From: Ectopseudomonas composti
GTDB lineage: Bacteria > Pseudomonadota > Gammaproteobacteria > Pseudomonadales > Pseudomonadaceae
NCBI RefSeq assembly: GCF_001567565.1
Contig: NZ_LSSW01000010.1
Location: 1 to 38,515, forward strand
Length of the DNA: 38,515 bases
Direction of reading: 5' to 3'
Part shown: positions 7,636-17,002 of the stretch, piece by piece
Numbering within the stretch: the first letter of the stretch is position 1
How the letters are laid out: each line of letters starts with the position of its first letter
Notes under the pieces: model-generated
The model's database searches: none
What the model was told of the DNA's origin: nothing
What the model saw: only the letters and a program-made list of their open reading frames with translations
Translations under genes and position numbers: made by a program

Positions 7636-10284
7636 ATGAACGACAGCCTGCGCGCCGAGGCGCTGCTCGCCGACCTGCCCCGTGAAGGCCGGGGCCGGCT
7701 CAAGGTGTTTCTCGGTGCCGCGCCTGGCGTCGGCAAGACCTACGCCATGCTCCAGGCCGCCCATGCGCAACTGCGCCAGGGCGTGGCGTTGCGCGCCGGG
7801 GTGGTGGAAAGCCACGGCCGCAGCGAGACCGAGGCGCTGCTGCTGGGGCTGCCGCAGCAGCCAGCGCTGCGTCTGCCGTATCGCGGCCTGGAACTGAGCG
7901 AGATGGATCTCGACGGCCTGCTCGCGGCCCCGCCCAAGCTGGCGCTGGTCGACGAACTGGCGCACAGCAACGCCCCCGGCAGCCGCCACGCCAAGCGCTG
8001 GCAGGATGTGCAGGAGTTGCTCGCCGCCGGCATCGACGTCTACACCACGGTCAACGTGCAGCATCTGGAAAGCCTCAACGACCGCGTGCGTGACATCACT
8101 GGCGTGCAGGTGCGCGAAACGGTGCCCGACTGGGTGCTGCAGGAAGCCGACGAAATCCAGCTGGTCGATCTGCCGCCGCGCGAGCTGCTCGAACGCCTGC
8201 GCGACGGCAAGGTGTACATGCCCGAGCAGGCGCGCGCGGCCATCGATGCCTTCTTTTCGCCGACCAACCTCACCGCGCTGCGTGAGCTGGCCATGCAGAC
8301 CGCTGCCGCACGGGTCGACGCCGACCTCGATCAACGCTATCGCCAGCTCGGTCAGGCTGCGCCCAGCGTGCTCGGGCGCCTGCTGGTGGGGGTTGATGGC
8401 GATGGCGAGGCCGAGCGTCTGGTGCGCCACGCTTGCGCGGTAGCCGAGCGGCGCCATTTGCCCTGGTCGGTGGTGCATGTGGACAGCCGCGCAGCCATGG
8501 ACGAGGCGCAGCGTGGCCGCCTGCAAGCGGCGTTGCGTCTGGCCGAGCGCCTCGGTGGTGAAGTGGTGACGCTGCATGGCGACTCGGTGGCACGCACGCT
8601 GCTCGATCACGCCCGCGAGCGCCGCGCCAGCCTGATCCTGATCGGCAGCAGTGCGCGCCGTTTGCGTCGGCGCTGGTTCGGTCGCGGTCTCGGCGAACGC
8701 CTGCTGGCCGCCGGCGCCGGGCTGGAGGTCAGCGTGCTGGACGCAGCTGGTGCGCAGATTCCGGCTGGCCGGCGCACGCGCATCGCCCCGCGCTGGCGTG
8801 ACTACCTGCTGGCTACCCTGGCCGCCGCCTGCGCCACGCTGATCTCCCTTGGCCTGGCGCGGGTGCTGGAGCTGCCGAACATCTCCCTGGTGTTCCTCGC
8901 CGCCGTACTGCTGGTGGCAGTGCGCAGCAGCCTGGGCCCGGCGCTGGCCTGTTCGGGGTTGTCATTCCTGGCCTACAACTTCCTGTTCATTCCGCCGACC
9001 CTGACCCTGCGCATCCAGCGTCAGGAGGACGTGCTGACCTTGCTGTTTTTCCTGCTCATGGCCGGTCTGACCGGCAACCTGGCCAGCCGCCAGCGCCGCC
9101 AGGTGCAGGCGCTGCGCCAGGCGCAGGGCGAGACCACGGCGCTGCTGGAGCTGTCGCGCAAGCTCACCGTCGCCGCCGACCGCCAGGCCGTGCTGGCAGT
9201 GGCCGAGCAGCAACTGGGCGGCTGGGCCGAGATGCAATTGACCCTGTTGTCGCGCAGCACTGATGGGCAGTGGCGCCACGAGGGCGGCCAGCAGGCCGAA
9301 CTGGCCGATACCGAGCGCGCCGCCGCCGACTGGGCCTGGCAGCACGAACAGCCCGCCGGCCTTGGTACCGACACCCTGCCCAGCAGCCGCTGGTGGTGGT
9401 GGCCGCTGTGTGGTGAGGAGGGGCCGCTGCTACTGATCGGCTTGCAGCATGTCGATGGTGCGCCGCTGGCTGATACGCACCGGCGCCTGGTCGCTGCCCT
9501 GGGCCAGCCGCTGGCGCAGGCCCTGGCCCGTGCGCAACTGGCCGAGGAACTGGAGGCCGCGCGCCTGCACGGGCAGACCGAAGAACTGCGCAGTGCGCTG
9601 CTGGCCTCGGTGTCGCACGACCTGCGCACGCCGCTGACCGCCATGCGTGGCTCCATCGACAGCCTGCTGGCGCTGGGCGAGGCGATCCCCCTGGCGGATC
9701 GCCGGGAGCTGCTGGAAGGCACCCGCGATGAAGCCGAGCGCCTCGACCGCTATATCCAGAACCTGCTCGACATGACCCGCCTCGGCCACGGCGGGCTCAA
9801 GCTGGCGCGCGACTGGGTGGCGCCCAGCGATATCGTCGCCAGCGCCCTGCAACGCCTGCGCGCGGTACTCGCGCCGCTGCAGGTGGAATGCCTGTTGCCG
9901 GCTCAGCCACCGCTGCTGCACGTGCATGCGGCGCTGATCGAGCAGGCGCTGGTCAACGTGCTGGAGAATGCCGCGCGCTTCTCGCCGCCGGCTGGGCGCT
10001 TGCGCGTGGCGCTGGAATACGACGCGCAGGAGCTGCGCTTTATCGTCGCCGACCAGGGCCCTGGCATTCCCGAGGCGGAACGGGCGAAGATCTTCGACAT
10101 GTTCTACACCGCAGCGCGGGGGGATCGCGGCGGCCAGGGCACCGGCCTGGGCCTGGCGATCTGCCAGGGCATGGTTGGCGCTCATGGTGGTCGCGTCACG
10201 GTCGGCGAAGGCCTCGATGGCCGTGGCGCCAGCCTGACACTGCACCTGCCGCTGACCACGCAACCGCAAGCCGAGGACGACTGA
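7636..10284 (+). CDS. kdpD: Sensor histidine kinase KdpD
   Basis: This 882-residue inner-membrane sensor for K+ limitation or turgor stress phosphorylates KdpE. Order of parts: KdpD domain with Walker A GAAPGVGKT (about residues 27-35) and LALVDELAHSNAPGS; a universal-stress-protein-like domain (about 245-370); four membrane helices (DUF4118, about 390-490); a GAF-like region (about 510-640); HisKA with SVSHDLRTPLT, His661; and HATPase_c with NVLENAARF, DQGPGIPEA and GTGLGLAI. Length matches E. coli KdpD (894). The start at 7636 lacks a strong ribosome-binding site, suggesting coupling to kdpC. Its stop overlaps the kdpE start by one base. Confidence 0.97.
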   Translation: MNDSLRAEALLADLPREGRGRLKVFLGAAPGVGKTYAMLQAAHAQLRQGVALRAGVVESHGRSETEALLLGLPQQPALRLPYRGLELSEMDLDGLLAAPPKLALVDELAHSNAPGSRHAKRWQDVQELLAAGIDVYTTVNVQHLESLNDRVRDITGVQVRETVPDWVLQEADEIQLVDLPPRELLERLRDGKVYMPEQARAAIDAFFSPTNLTALRELAMQTAAARVDADLDQRYRQLGQAAPSVLGRLLVGVDGDGEAERLVRHACAVAERRHLPWSVVHVDSRAAMDEAQRGRLQAALRLAERLGGEVVTLHGDSVARTLLDHARERRASLILIGSSARRLRRRWFGRGLGERLLAAGAGLEVSVLDAAGAQIPAGRRTRIAPRWRDYLLATLAAACATLISLGLARVLELPNISLVFLAAVLLVAVRSSLGPALACSGLSFLAYNFLFIPPTLTLRIQRQEDVLTLLFFLLMAGLTGNLASRQRRQVQALRQAQGETTALLELSRKLTVAADRQAVLAVAEQQLGGWAEMQLTLLSRSTDGQWRHEGGQQAELADTERAAADWAWQHEQPAGLGTDTLPSSRWWWWPLCGEEGPLLLIGLQHVDGAPLADTHRRLVAALGQPLAQALARAQLAEELEAARLHGQTEELRSALLASVSHDLRTPLTAMRGSIDSLLALGEAIPLADRRELLEGTRDEAERLDRYIQNLLDMTRLGHGGLKLARDWVAPSDIVASALQRLRAVLAPLQVECLLPAQPPLLHVHAALIEQALVNVLENAARFSPPAGRLRVALEYDAQELRFIVADQGPGIPEAERAKIFDMFYTAARGDRGGQGTGLGLAICQGMVGAHGGRVTVGEGLDGRGASLTLHLPLTTQPQAEDD

Positions 10285-10979
10285 TGAGCCAGGGGCCGAG
10301 CATTCTGCTGATCGACGACGAAGCGCAGATTCGCAAGTTCCTGCGCATCGCCCTCAGTGCCCAGGGCTACCGGGTGCTGGAGGCGGCCAACGGCGAAGAC
10401 GGCCTGGCCCAGGCGGCGCTGCATAACCCAGAGGTGGTGGTGCTCGACCTCGGCCTGCCCGATCTCGATGGCCAGCAGGTGCTGCGCGGCCTGCGCGAGT
10501 GGAGCCAGGTGCCGGTGCTGGTGCTTTCGGTGCGCGCCAGCGAGGGCGAGAAGGTGCTGGCGCTCGATGGCGGTGCCAACGACTACGTGACCAAGCCGTT
10601 CGGTATCCAGGAATTTCTCGCCCGGGTGCGCGTGCTGCTGCGCCTGGGCCAGGGCCGCGAAGCTCTGCCGGCGAGCATCGCCTGTGGCGCGCTGAACATC
10701 GATCTGGCCTATCGCCGGGTCAGCCTCGACGGCGCCGAAATCGCCCTGACGCCCAAGGAATATGCCGTGCTGGCGCTGCTCGCCCAGCATCTCGGGCGGG
10801 TAGTGACCCAGCAGCAACTGCTGCGCGATATCTGGGGGCCCAGCCATGTTGGCGACAGCCACTACCTGCGCGTGGTGGTCGGCCACCTGCGGCAGAAGCT
10901 CGGCGATGACCCGGCTGCGCCGTGCTACCTGATCACAGAGGCGGGTGTTGGCTATCGCCTGCGTGCGGAATCCAATTAG
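10284..10979 (+). CDS. kdpE: Response regulator KdpE
   Basis: This 231-residue OmpR/PhoB-type regulator has a receiver domain (residues 1-120; acidic pair D11/D12, phosphoacceptor D55, TKPF lysine) and a winged-helix DNA-binding domain (about 130-225, LTPKEYAVLALLAQHLGRVV and YLRVVVGHLRQKL). Phosphorylated by KdpD, it should activate the kdp promoter upstream of kdpF. The ATG overlaps the kdpD stop (TGATG), showing translational coupling. A longer in-frame extension to 9888 is antisense-free but lies inside kdpD and is rejected. Confidence 0.97.
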   Translation: MSQGPSILLIDDEAQIRKFLRIALSAQGYRVLEAANGEDGLAQAALHNPEVVVLDLGLPDLDGQQVLRGLREWSQVPVLVLSVRASEGEKVLALDGGANDYVTKPFGIQEFLARVRVLLRLGQGREALPASIACGALNIDLAYRRVSLDGAEIALTPKEYAVLALLAQHLGRVVTQQQLLRDIWGPSHVGDSHYLRVVVGHLRQKLGDDPAAPCYLITEAGVGYRLRAESN

Positions 10980-10986
10980 TTATTTA

Positions 10987-11011
10987 GGTTATAAATAAAT
11001 CGTTATTTATT
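10987..11011. promoter_or_regulatory. Candidate sulfur-starvation operator upstream of lsfA
   Basis: The short AT-rich gap between kdpE and lsfA contains GGTTATAA (10987-10994) running into an inverted repeat AATAAAT-CGTT-ATTTATT (10994-11011). A similar GGTTATAA plus AT-rich tract precedes sbp (17003-17034). Because lsfA/ssu and sbp/cysTW are both classic CysB-dependent sulfate-starvation genes, a CysB-type site is the natural guess. I cannot confirm it against a matrix. Confidence 0.45.
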
Positions 11012-11077
11012 CTTTTTGTTTCGTTTCGTTCCTGAGCATAGTGAGTCCCACGCCAGTCACTGCCAAGGAGCACGATC

Positions 11078-11716
11078 ATGACCATCCGCCTGGGCGATAT
11101 CGCCCCCGATTTCGAGCAGGATTCCAGCGAAGGCCGCATTCGTTTCCACGAATGGCTGGGTGACAGCTGGGGCATCCTCTTCTCCCACCCGGCCGACTTC
11201 ACGCCGGTGTGCACCACCGAACTGGGTTTCACCGCCAAGCTCAAGGATGAATTCGCCAAGCGCGGCGTCAAGGCCATCGCTCTGTCCGTCGACCCGGTGG
11301 ATTCGCACCTCAAGTGGATCGACGACATCAACGAGACGCAGAACACCGCGGTCAACTTCCCGATCATCGCCGACGCCGACCGCAAGGTCTCCGATCTTTA
11401 TGACCTGATCCACCCGAACGCCAACGACACCCTGACCGTGCGTTCGCTGTTCGTCATCGACCCGCACAAGAAGGTGCGCCTGACCATCACCTATCCGGCC
11501 AGTACCGGGCGCAACTTCAACGAAATCCTGCGCGTGGTCGATTCGCTGCAACTGACCGACAACTACAAGGTGGCCACGCCGGCCAACTGGCAGGACGGTG
11601 ACGAAGTGGTGATCGTGCCGTCGCTCAAGGACGAAGCCGAGCTCAAGCAGCGCTTCCCCAAAGGCTACCGCGCAGTGAAGCCCTACCTGCGCCTGACCCC
11701 ACAGCCGAACAAATAA
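11078..11716 (+). CDS. lsfA: 1-Cys peroxiredoxin LsfA
   Basis: This 212-residue Prx6-type peroxidase reduces hydroperoxides. The peroxidatic Cys45 lies in HPADFTPVCTTELGF and is the only cysteine, so there is no resolving cysteine. The C-terminal extension (DSLQLTDNYKVATPANWQDG, KGYRAVKPYLRLTPQP) is typical of the subgroup. Apart from the initiator it has no methionine, fitting a protein made under sulfur limitation. AAGGAG about 10 bases upstream supports the ATG. It lies 9 bases before ssuE and is probably the first gene of the operon. In P. putida this protein is known as a major sulfate-starvation protein. Confidence 0.93.
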   Translation: MTIRLGDIAPDFEQDSSEGRIRFHEWLGDSWGILFSHPADFTPVCTTELGFTAKLKDEFAKRGVKAIALSVDPVDSHLKWIDDINETQNTAVNFPIIADADRKVSDLYDLIHPNANDTLTVRSLFVIDPHKKVRLTITYPASTGRNFNEILRVVDSLQLTDNYKVATPANWQDGDEVVIVPSLKDEAELKQRFPKGYRAVKPYLRLTPQPNK

Positions 11717-11725
11717 GGAACCAGC

Positions 11726-12319
11726 ATGCACGTCGTGTTGCTCTCCGGCAGCCCTGCAGCGCGTTCGCGCACTGAGCTGCTGCTGGATCATGTACGCCAG
11801 CGCCTGGAGGCGCAGCAGGTGGAAGTGAGCCTGCTCAAGGTGCGCGACTTCCCGGCCGAGGATCTGCTGCATGCGCGTTTCGACAGTCCGGCGGTGCAGC
11901 AGCTACAGGCCGTGGTGGCCAGTGCCGATGGCCTGGTGATCGGCACGCCGGTGTACAAGGCGTCGTTCACCGGTGCGCTGAAGGTGCTGCTGGATCTGCT
12001 GCCCGAGCGCGCCCTGGCGCACAAGGTGGTGCTGCCCTTGGCCAGTGGCGGCAGCCCGGCGCATCTGCTGGCTGTGGACTACGCGCTCAAGCCGGTACTG
12101 GCCGCGCTGAAGGCGCAGGAAATACTCAGTGGCGTGTTCGCCGTGGACAAGCAGATCGGCTATCCGCAAGGGGACAGGCCTGCGCAGATCGACGACGAAT
12201 TGCGCGAACGCCTCGACGAGGCACTGGAACACCTGGGCGCAGCCCTGGCGCGACGGCCACAGCCGATCGATCCAAACCTGCTCAACGACCGGCTGGTAAA
12301 CGCCCGCTGGAGTATCTGA
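11726..12319 (+). CDS. ssuE: NADPH-dependent FMN reductase SsuE
   Basis: This 197-residue flavodoxin-fold reductase supplies FMNH2 to the monooxygenase SsuD. The N-terminal phosphate-binding loop [37 protein letters not shown] and [11 protein letters not shown] are SsuE-type motifs. No cysteine and no methionine other than the first is present. AAGGA at the end of lsfA (TAAGGAACCAGC) precedes the ATG. A gap of 76 bases leads to ssuA. Confidence 0.94.
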   Translation: MHVVLLSGSPAARSRTELLLDHVRQRLEAQQVEVSLLKVRDFPAEDLLHARFDSPAVQQLQAVVASADGLVIGTPVYKASFTGALKVLLDLLPERALAHKVVLPLASGGSPAHLLAVDYALKPVLAALKAQEILSGVFAVDKQIGYPQGDRPAQIDDELRERLDEALEHLGAALARRPQPIDPNLLNDRLVNARWSI

Positions 12320-12395
12320 AGCATCCGTAATACCCCGCCTTACTCGCCCGCCAACGGGCAAGCAGGCCCACACTCAATCTGCAAAGGAGGTCGCC

Positions 12396-13358
12396 ATGGG
12401 CGCCAACACTTTGCGTCGGAGTCTGGTCGCCCTGTTTGCCGCGACCCTTTCCTTCGGCGCCATCCACGTACAAGCCGAGACCTTGCGTATCGGTTATCAG
12501 AAATACGGCCCGTTGGTGCTGCTCAAGTCCAGCGGCGCACTGGAGAAGCGCCTCGCCGCTCAGGGCGTGAGCGTGCAATGGACGGAGTTCCCGGCCGGCC
12601 CGCAACTGCTCGAAGGCCTCAATGTCGGTTCCATCGACTTCGGCACCACGGGTGAAACCCCACCGGTATTCGCCCAGGCCGCAGGTGCTGATCTGCTCTA
12701 CGTGGCGTTCGAGCCAGCGGCGCCGCTGGGTGAGGCGATCCTGCTGCCCAAGGGCTCGCCGATCCAGTCGGTGGCCGAGCTCAAAGGCAAGAAGGTTGCC
12801 CTGAACAAGGGTTCCAACGTGCATTACCTGCTGGTGCGTGCCCTGCACGATGCCGGCCTCAGGTACAGCGACATCACCCCGGTGTACCTGCCGCCGGCCG
12901 ATGCCCGCGCCGCGTTCGAGCGGGGCAGCGTCGATGCCTGGGTGATCTGGGATCCCTTCCTGGCCGCCGCCGAGCAGCAGTTGCAGGCGCGCATCCTGCG
13001 CGATGGCCGTGGCCTGGTGAGCAACCACCAGTTCTACCTGGCGGCGCGACCCTTTGCCGAGAAGCACCCGCAAGTGGTGGCCGCCCTGGTCGAGGAAATC
13101 CGCAACACCGGCGAGTGGACGCGAACGCACCTCGACGAAACCACTGCGCTGGTCGCACCGCTACTGGGGCTGCCCCCCGCTATCACCCGTGCGGCGGTCG
13201 AGCGGCAGCGCTACGGCGCGCAACTGATCACCCCGCAGGTGGTGGCCGAGCAGCAGCAGATCGCCGACACCTTCAGCGAGCTGAAGCTGATCCCCAGGCG
13301 CCTGAACATTGCCGAGGTGGTCTGGCAGCCGCCGGCCAAGGTCGCCCAGGCCCAGTAA
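12396..13358 (+). CDS. ssuA: Aliphatic sulfonate-binding periplasmic protein SsuA
   Basis: This 320-residue protein has a Sec signal peptide (about residues 1-27, RRSLVALFAATLSFGAIHVQA). It captures alkanesulfonates in the periplasm for the SsuBC importer. It begins the mature part with ETLRIGYQKYGPLVLLK and carries the GSIDFGTTGETPPVFAQAAG and VDAWVIWDPF motifs of the family. No cysteine, and no methionine after the start. AAAGGAGG immediately upstream makes the ATG at 12396 secure. Inverted REP copies separate it from ssuD. Confidence 0.95.
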   Translation: MGANTLRRSLVALFAATLSFGAIHVQAETLRIGYQKYGPLVLLKSSGALEKRLAAQGVSVQWTEFPAGPQLLEGLNVGSIDFGTTGETPPVFAQAAGADLLYVAFEPAAPLGEAILLPKGSPIQSVAELKGKKVALNKGSNVHYLLVRALHDAGLRYSDITPVYLPPADARAAFERGSVDAWVIWDPFLAAAEQQLQARILRDGRGLVSNHQFYLAARPFAEKHPQVVAALVEEIRNTGEWTRTHLDETTALVAPLLGLPPAITRAAVERQRYGAQLITPQVVAEQQQIADTFSELKLIPRRLNIAEVVWQPPAKVAQAQ

Positions 13359-13362
13359 TCCC

Positions 13363-13421
13363 TAGCCCGGACGCAATCCGGGGCAGCAGCACGGTTATTT
13401 CCCGGATTGCATCCGGGCTAC
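13363..13421. repeat. Inverted REP pair between ssuA and ssuD
   Basis: TAGCCCGGACGCAATCCGGG (13363-13382) and its inverted partner CCCGGATTGCATCCGGGCTA (13401-13420) can fold into one long hairpin in the message. The same 20-base unit occurs at 7025, 14781 and 16434, and inverted at 16471. Confidence 0.85.
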
Positions 13422-13451
13422 GTCAACGCTTTCGCAAAAGGAAATCACTCC

Positions 13452-14600
13452 GTGAGCCTCAATATTTTCTGGTTCCTGCCTACCCATGGCGATGGCAAGT
13501 ACCTGGGCACCACCGAAGGTGCTCGCGCCGTCGACCACGGTTATCTCACGCAAATCGCCCAGGCTGCCGACCGCCTCGGCTTCGGCGGTGTGCTGATTCC
13601 GACAGGACGTTCCTGCGAGGATTCCTGGCTGGTGGCGGCCTCCCTGATTCCGGTCACGCAGCACCTGAAGTTCCTCGTCGCCCTGCGCCCAGGGATCATT
13701 TCGCCGACCGTGGCCGCGCGCCAGGCGGCGACTCTGGATCGCCTGTCGAACGGTCGCACGCTGTTCAATCTGGTGACCGGTGGCGACCCGGATGAGCTGA
13801 CGGGTGACGGCCTGCATCTGTCGCATGCCGAGCGCTACGAGGCCTCGGTGGAGTTCACCCGCATCTGGCGTCGCGTGCTGGAGGGTGAAACCGTCGACTA
13901 CGCCGGTAAGCACATCCAGGTGAAGGGCGCCAAGCTGCTCTATCCGCCGATCCAGCAGCCGCGTCCGCCGCTGTACTTCGGCGGCTCATCCGAGGCGGCG
14001 CAGGATCTGGCCGCCGAGCAGGTCGAGCTGTACCTGACCTGGGGTGAGCCACCGGCAGCGGTGGCCGAGAAGATCGCCCAGGTGCGCGCAAAGGCGGCCA
14101 GGCAGGGCCGCGAGGTGCGCTTCGGCATTCGCCTGCATGTGATCGTGCGCGAGACCAATGACGAGGCCTGGGCGGCGGCGGATCGCCTGATCAGCCATCT
14201 GGATCAGGCCACCATCGACCGCGCCCAGGCGTCGCTGGCGCGTTTCGACTCGGTTGGCCAGCAGCGCATGGCTGCCCTGCACGGCGGCAAGAAAGACAAG
14301 CTGGAAGTGTCGCCGAATCTCTGGGCTGGGGTCGGCCTGGTACGTGGCGGTGCCGGCACCGCGCTGGTCGGCGATGGCCCGACCGTGGCGGTGCGGGTCA
14401 AGGAATACGCCGACCTCGGCATCGACACTTTCATCTTCTCCGGCTACCCGCATCTGGAGGAGTCGTACCGGGTCGCCGAACTGCTGTTCCCGCATCTGCA
14501 TGTTGCTGCGCCTGCGCACCCGCAGAGTCGCGGCTATGTCAGCCCGTTCGGCGAAATGATCTCCAGCGACATTCTGCCGAAGGCGGTTGCGGCAAGTTGA
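13452..14600 (+). CDS. ssuD: FMNH2-dependent alkanesulfonate monooxygenase SsuD
   Basis: This 382-residue bacterial-luciferase-family enzyme uses FMNH2 from SsuE and O2 to cleave C-S bonds of alkanesulfonates, releasing sulfite. It begins [20 protein letters not shown], with Cys54 in [42 protein letters not shown] and [19 protein letters not shown], all typical. The GTG at 13452 with AAAGGA nine bases upstream gives a length matching E. coli SsuD (381). An upstream ATG at 13407 starts within the REP and is rejected. Confidence 0.96.
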   Translation: MSLNIFWFLPTHGDGKYLGTTEGARAVDHGYLTQIAQAADRLGFGGVLIPTGRSCEDSWLVAASLIPVTQHLKFLVALRPGIISPTVAARQAATLDRLSNGRTLFNLVTGGDPDELTGDGLHLSHAERYEASVEFTRIWRRVLEGETVDYAGKHIQVKGAKLLYPPIQQPRPPLYFGGSSEAAQDLAAEQVELYLTWGEPPAAVAEKIAQVRAKAARQGREVRFGIRLHVIVRETNDEAWAAADRLISHLDQATIDRAQASLARFDSVGQQRMAALHGGKKDKLEVSPNLWAGVGLVRGGAGTALVGDGPTVAVRVKEYADLGIDTFIFSGYPHLEESYRVAELLFPHLHVAAPAHPQSRGYVSPFGEMISSDILPKAVAAS

Positions 14601-14622
14601 GGTTGGTGCAGGCAAAGGTTTT

Positions 14623-14800
14623 CCCGGACTGCATCAGGGCTATGGGGTGAAAAACGCCCTCTCCCCAACCCTCTCCCATGAATGGGAGAGGGGGCTGATC
14701 GGCGCCGCTGGTTTGCCCGGTGGCACGGTTCGGCTCCCCTCTCCCGCTTGCGGGAGAGGGGCTGGGGGAGAGGGTTGATGTAGCCCGGATGCAATCCGGG
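14623..14800. repeat. Cluster of palindromic repeats between ssuD and ssuC
   Basis: This is a 236-base non-coding gap. It holds a degenerate TAGCCCGGATGCAATCCGGG copy (about 14623-14642). Two CCCTCTCCC...GGGAGAGGG units (14657-14694 and 14736-14774) stand in opposite orientation, each with its own hairpin. An intact repeat copy lies at 14781-14800. The CCCTCTCCC family is widespread between genes in gammaproteobacteria. No ORF of interest is present. Confidence 0.85.
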
Positions 14801-14836
14801 GAATACAGACACTACACAAGGTCTTCGAGGCAAAAA

Positions 14837-15631
14837 ATGAGCAACACGACCCTTCACAAACTGGCCCTGCGCGCCGCACCATGGGCCTTGCCGCTGGGGC
14901 TGCTCGCCGCCTGGCAACTGGCGGTGGCCACTGGCCTGCTGTCCAGTCGCATCCTGCCGGCACCCGGCGCCGTGCTCGCCGCCGGCTGGCAATTGCTGGC
15001 CTCCGGCGAAATCTGGCAGCACCTGGCGATCAGCGGCCAGCGCGCCGCCATCGGCTTTGTCATCGGTGGCAGCATCGGCCTGCTGCTGGGCTTGATCACC
15101 GGCCTGTCGAAATGGGGCGAGCGCCTGCTCGACAGCTCGGTGCAGATGATCCGCAACGTGCCGCATCTGGCGCTGATCCCGCTGGTGATCCTCTGGTTCG
15201 GCATCGACGAGGCGGCCAAGGTATTCCTGGTCGCGCTCGGCACGCTGTTCCCCATCTACCTCAACACCTACCACGGCATCCGCAACGTCGACCCGGCGCT
15301 GGTGGAGATGGCGCGCAGTTATGGCCTGTCCGGCTTCGCGCTGTTCCGCCAGGTGATCCTGCCCGGCGCGCTGCCCTCGATTCTGGTGGGCGTGCGCTTT
15401 GCCCTCGGCTTCATGTGGCTGACGCTGATCGTCGCCGAAACCATTTCGGCCAGCGCCGGTATCGGTTACCTGGCGATGAACGCCCGCGAGTTCCTGCAGA
15501 CCGATGTGGTGCTGCTGGCGATCCTGCTCTATGCGCTGCTCGGCAAGCTGGCCGACCTTGCTGCTCGGGGGCTCGAACGCGCCTGGTTGCGTTGGCATCC
15601 GGCCTATCAGGCCAAGGCAGGTGGGCAATGA
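14837..15631 (+). CDS. ssuC: Aliphatic sulfonate ABC transporter permease SsuC
   Basis: This 264-residue inner-membrane permease of the NitT/TauT type has about six helices. The cytoplasmic EAA loop is recognisable as [29 protein letters not shown]. It pairs with SsuB. GAGG at 14827-14830 supports the ATG at 14837; an in-frame ATG at 14720 would translate the palindromic repeats and is rejected. The stop overlaps the ssuB start (ATGA). Confidence 0.95.
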   Translation: MSNTTLHKLALRAAPWALPLGLLAAWQLAVATGLLSSRILPAPGAVLAAGWQLLASGEIWQHLAISGQRAAIGFVIGGSIGLLLGLITGLSKWGERLLDSSVQMIRNVPHLALIPLVILWFGIDEAAKVFLVALGTLFPIYLNTYHGIRNVDPALVEMARSYGLSGFALFRQVILPGALPSILVGVRFALGFMWLTLIVAETISASAGIGYLAMNAREFLQTDVVLLAILLYALLGKLADLAARGLERAWLRWHPAYQAKAGGQ

Positions 15632-16428
15632 GCGTGCTGCACAGCATTCGCCAGGGCATCCCCTTGGCCATCGAGAAAATCGAGAAGTCCTTCGGCGAGC
15701 GTCAGGTGCTCAAGGGCATCGACCTGCACATCCCCGCCGGGCAGTTCGTCGCCGTGGTCGGTCGCAGCGGCTGCGGCAAGAGCACGCTGCTGCGCCTGCT
15801 GGCCGGCCTGGATCAGCCCAGCGGCGGCCAGTTGTTGGCCGGCAGCGGCTCGCTCAACGAGGTGCGCGAGGACATTCGCCTGATGTTTCAGGATTCGCGC
15901 CTGCTGCCCTGGAAGCGGGTGATCGACAACGTCGGCCTGGGCCTTTCCGGCAACTGGCGCAGGCAGGCGGAAGAGGCCCTGGCGGCGGTTGGCCTGGCCG
16001 ATCGCGCCTATGAATGGCCGGCGGCACTGTCCGGCGGGCAGAAACAGCGCGTGGCCCTGGCCCGAGCGCTGATCCACCGCCCGCGCCTGCTGCTGCTCGA
16101 CGAGCCGCTGGGCGCGCTGGATGCACTGACCCGTATCGAGATGCAGCGCCTGATCGAACGGCTGTGGCAGCAGCATGGTTTCACCGTGCTGCTGGTCACT
16201 CACGACGTCGCCGAAGCGGTGGCCGTGGCGGATCGGGTGATCCTCATCGAGGACGGCCAGATCGGCCTCGATCTCGATGTGCAACTGCTGCGCCCGCGTC
16301 CGCATGGCTCGCCGCTTTTGGCGGCACTGCAAGCGCGCGTGCTCGACCGGGTGCTGGCGCAGCCGGATTTGCCCGCCGCGCCCGAACCCTTATCACCGCT
16401 GCCCACGCAACTGCGTTGGGCACTGTGA
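15628..16428 (+). CDS. ssuB: Aliphatic sulfonate ABC transporter ATP-binding protein SsuB
   Basis: This 266-residue ABC ATPase energises sulfonate import. It shows Walker [10 protein letters not shown], the Q-loop FQDSRLLPW, signature [15 protein letters not shown], Walker [13 protein letters not shown] and switch His in [11 protein letters not shown]. The ATG at 15628 overlaps the ssuC stop. It is the only ABC ATPase gene in the window, relevant because the neighbouring sulfate transporter lacks cysA. An inverted REP pair follows the stop. Confidence 0.96.
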   Translation: MSVLHSIRQGIPLAIEKIEKSFGERQVLKGIDLHIPAGQFVAVVGRSGCGKSTLLRLLAGLDQPSGGQLLAGSGSLNEVREDIRLMFQDSRLLPWKRVIDNVGLGLSGNWRRQAEEALAAVGLADRAYEWPAALSGGQKQRVALARALIHRPRLLLLDEPLGALDALTRIEMQRLIERLWQQHGFTVLLVTHDVAEAVAVADRVILIEDGQIGLDLDVQLLRPRPHGSPLLAALQARVLDRVLAQPDLPAAPEPLSPLPTQLRWAL

Positions 16429-16432
16429 CGCC

Positions 16433-16490
16433 GTAGCCCGGATGCAATCCGGGAGCGGCTCGAGAATTCCCCGGATTGCATCCGGGCTAC
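16433..16490. repeat. Inverted REP pair between ssuB and ssuF
   Basis: TAGCCCGGATGCAATCCGGG (16434-16453) and its inverted copy CCGGATTGCATCCGGGCTAC (16471-16490) form a long potential hairpin immediately after ssuB. This is the same unit as at 13363-13421. Confidence 0.85.
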
Positions 16491-16516
16491 ATCAGTCGAC
16501 TATCAGGAGAGACACC

Positions 16517-16732
16517 ATGACCATCAAAGCCATAAACGTGCGTAACCAGTTCAAGGGCAGCATCAAGGAAATCGTTATCGGCGACGTGTTGTCGGAAATC
16601 GACGTGCAGACCGCCGCCGGCATCGTCACCTCGGTGATCACCACCCGTTCCGTGCGCGAGCTGGAACTGCAGGTGGGCAGCGAGGTGATCGCCTTCGTCA
16701 AATCCACCGAGGTGTCCATCGCCAAGCTGTAA
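16517..16732 (+). CDS. ssuF: SsuF, molybdopterin-binding (TOBE/Mop-like) protein
   Basis: This 71-residue cytoplasmic protein consists of a single Mop/TOBE domain: MTIKAINVRNQFKGSIKEIV, GDVLSEIDVQTAAGIVTSVI, then TTRSVRELELQVGSEVIAFVKSTEVSIAKL. Such proteins bind molybdate-like oxyanions. SsuF is the last gene of ssu operons in Pseudomonas and is reported to be needed for sulfonate use, with an unclear mechanism. CAGGAGA (16504-16510) supports the ATG. No cysteine, and no methionine beyond the first. Confidence 0.92.
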   Translation: MTIKAINVRNQFKGSIKEIVIGDVLSEIDVQTAAGIVTSVITTRSVRELELQVGSEVIAFVKSTEVSIAKL

Positions 16733-16807
16733 GGATATTTTCATGTTTTTCAGCCAATTTTCGTCGATTTCGGCATGAAGCTGGCGAAATAAGCCACTTG
16801 CGATCTT

Positions 16808-16873
16808 GTAGGAGCGGCTTTAGCCGCGAGCTCTTTGCGCCCCAATAAAGCTCGGGGCTGAAGCCCCTCCTAC
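16808..16873. repeat. REP pair between ssuF and sbp
   Basis: GTAGGAGCGGCTTTAGCCGCGA at 16808-16829 is followed by an inverted, diverged copy ending GGGGCTGAAGCCCCTCCTAC at about 16873. This probably marks the 3' end of the ssu message. The rest of the 380-base gap has no ORF of note; its right part is the sbp promoter region. Confidence 0.8.
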
Positions 16874-17002
16874 ATGCTCACCGAAGGCTTTTGCCTTGTA
16901 GTTTTCAGGCACATAAAGATCGCGAACAGGTTCTAAGAGTGGTTGCCTGAGCCGCCTTCGGATACGAGGGCTGCACGGCGTTTACGCAGGGAATGAGGTG
17001 CT

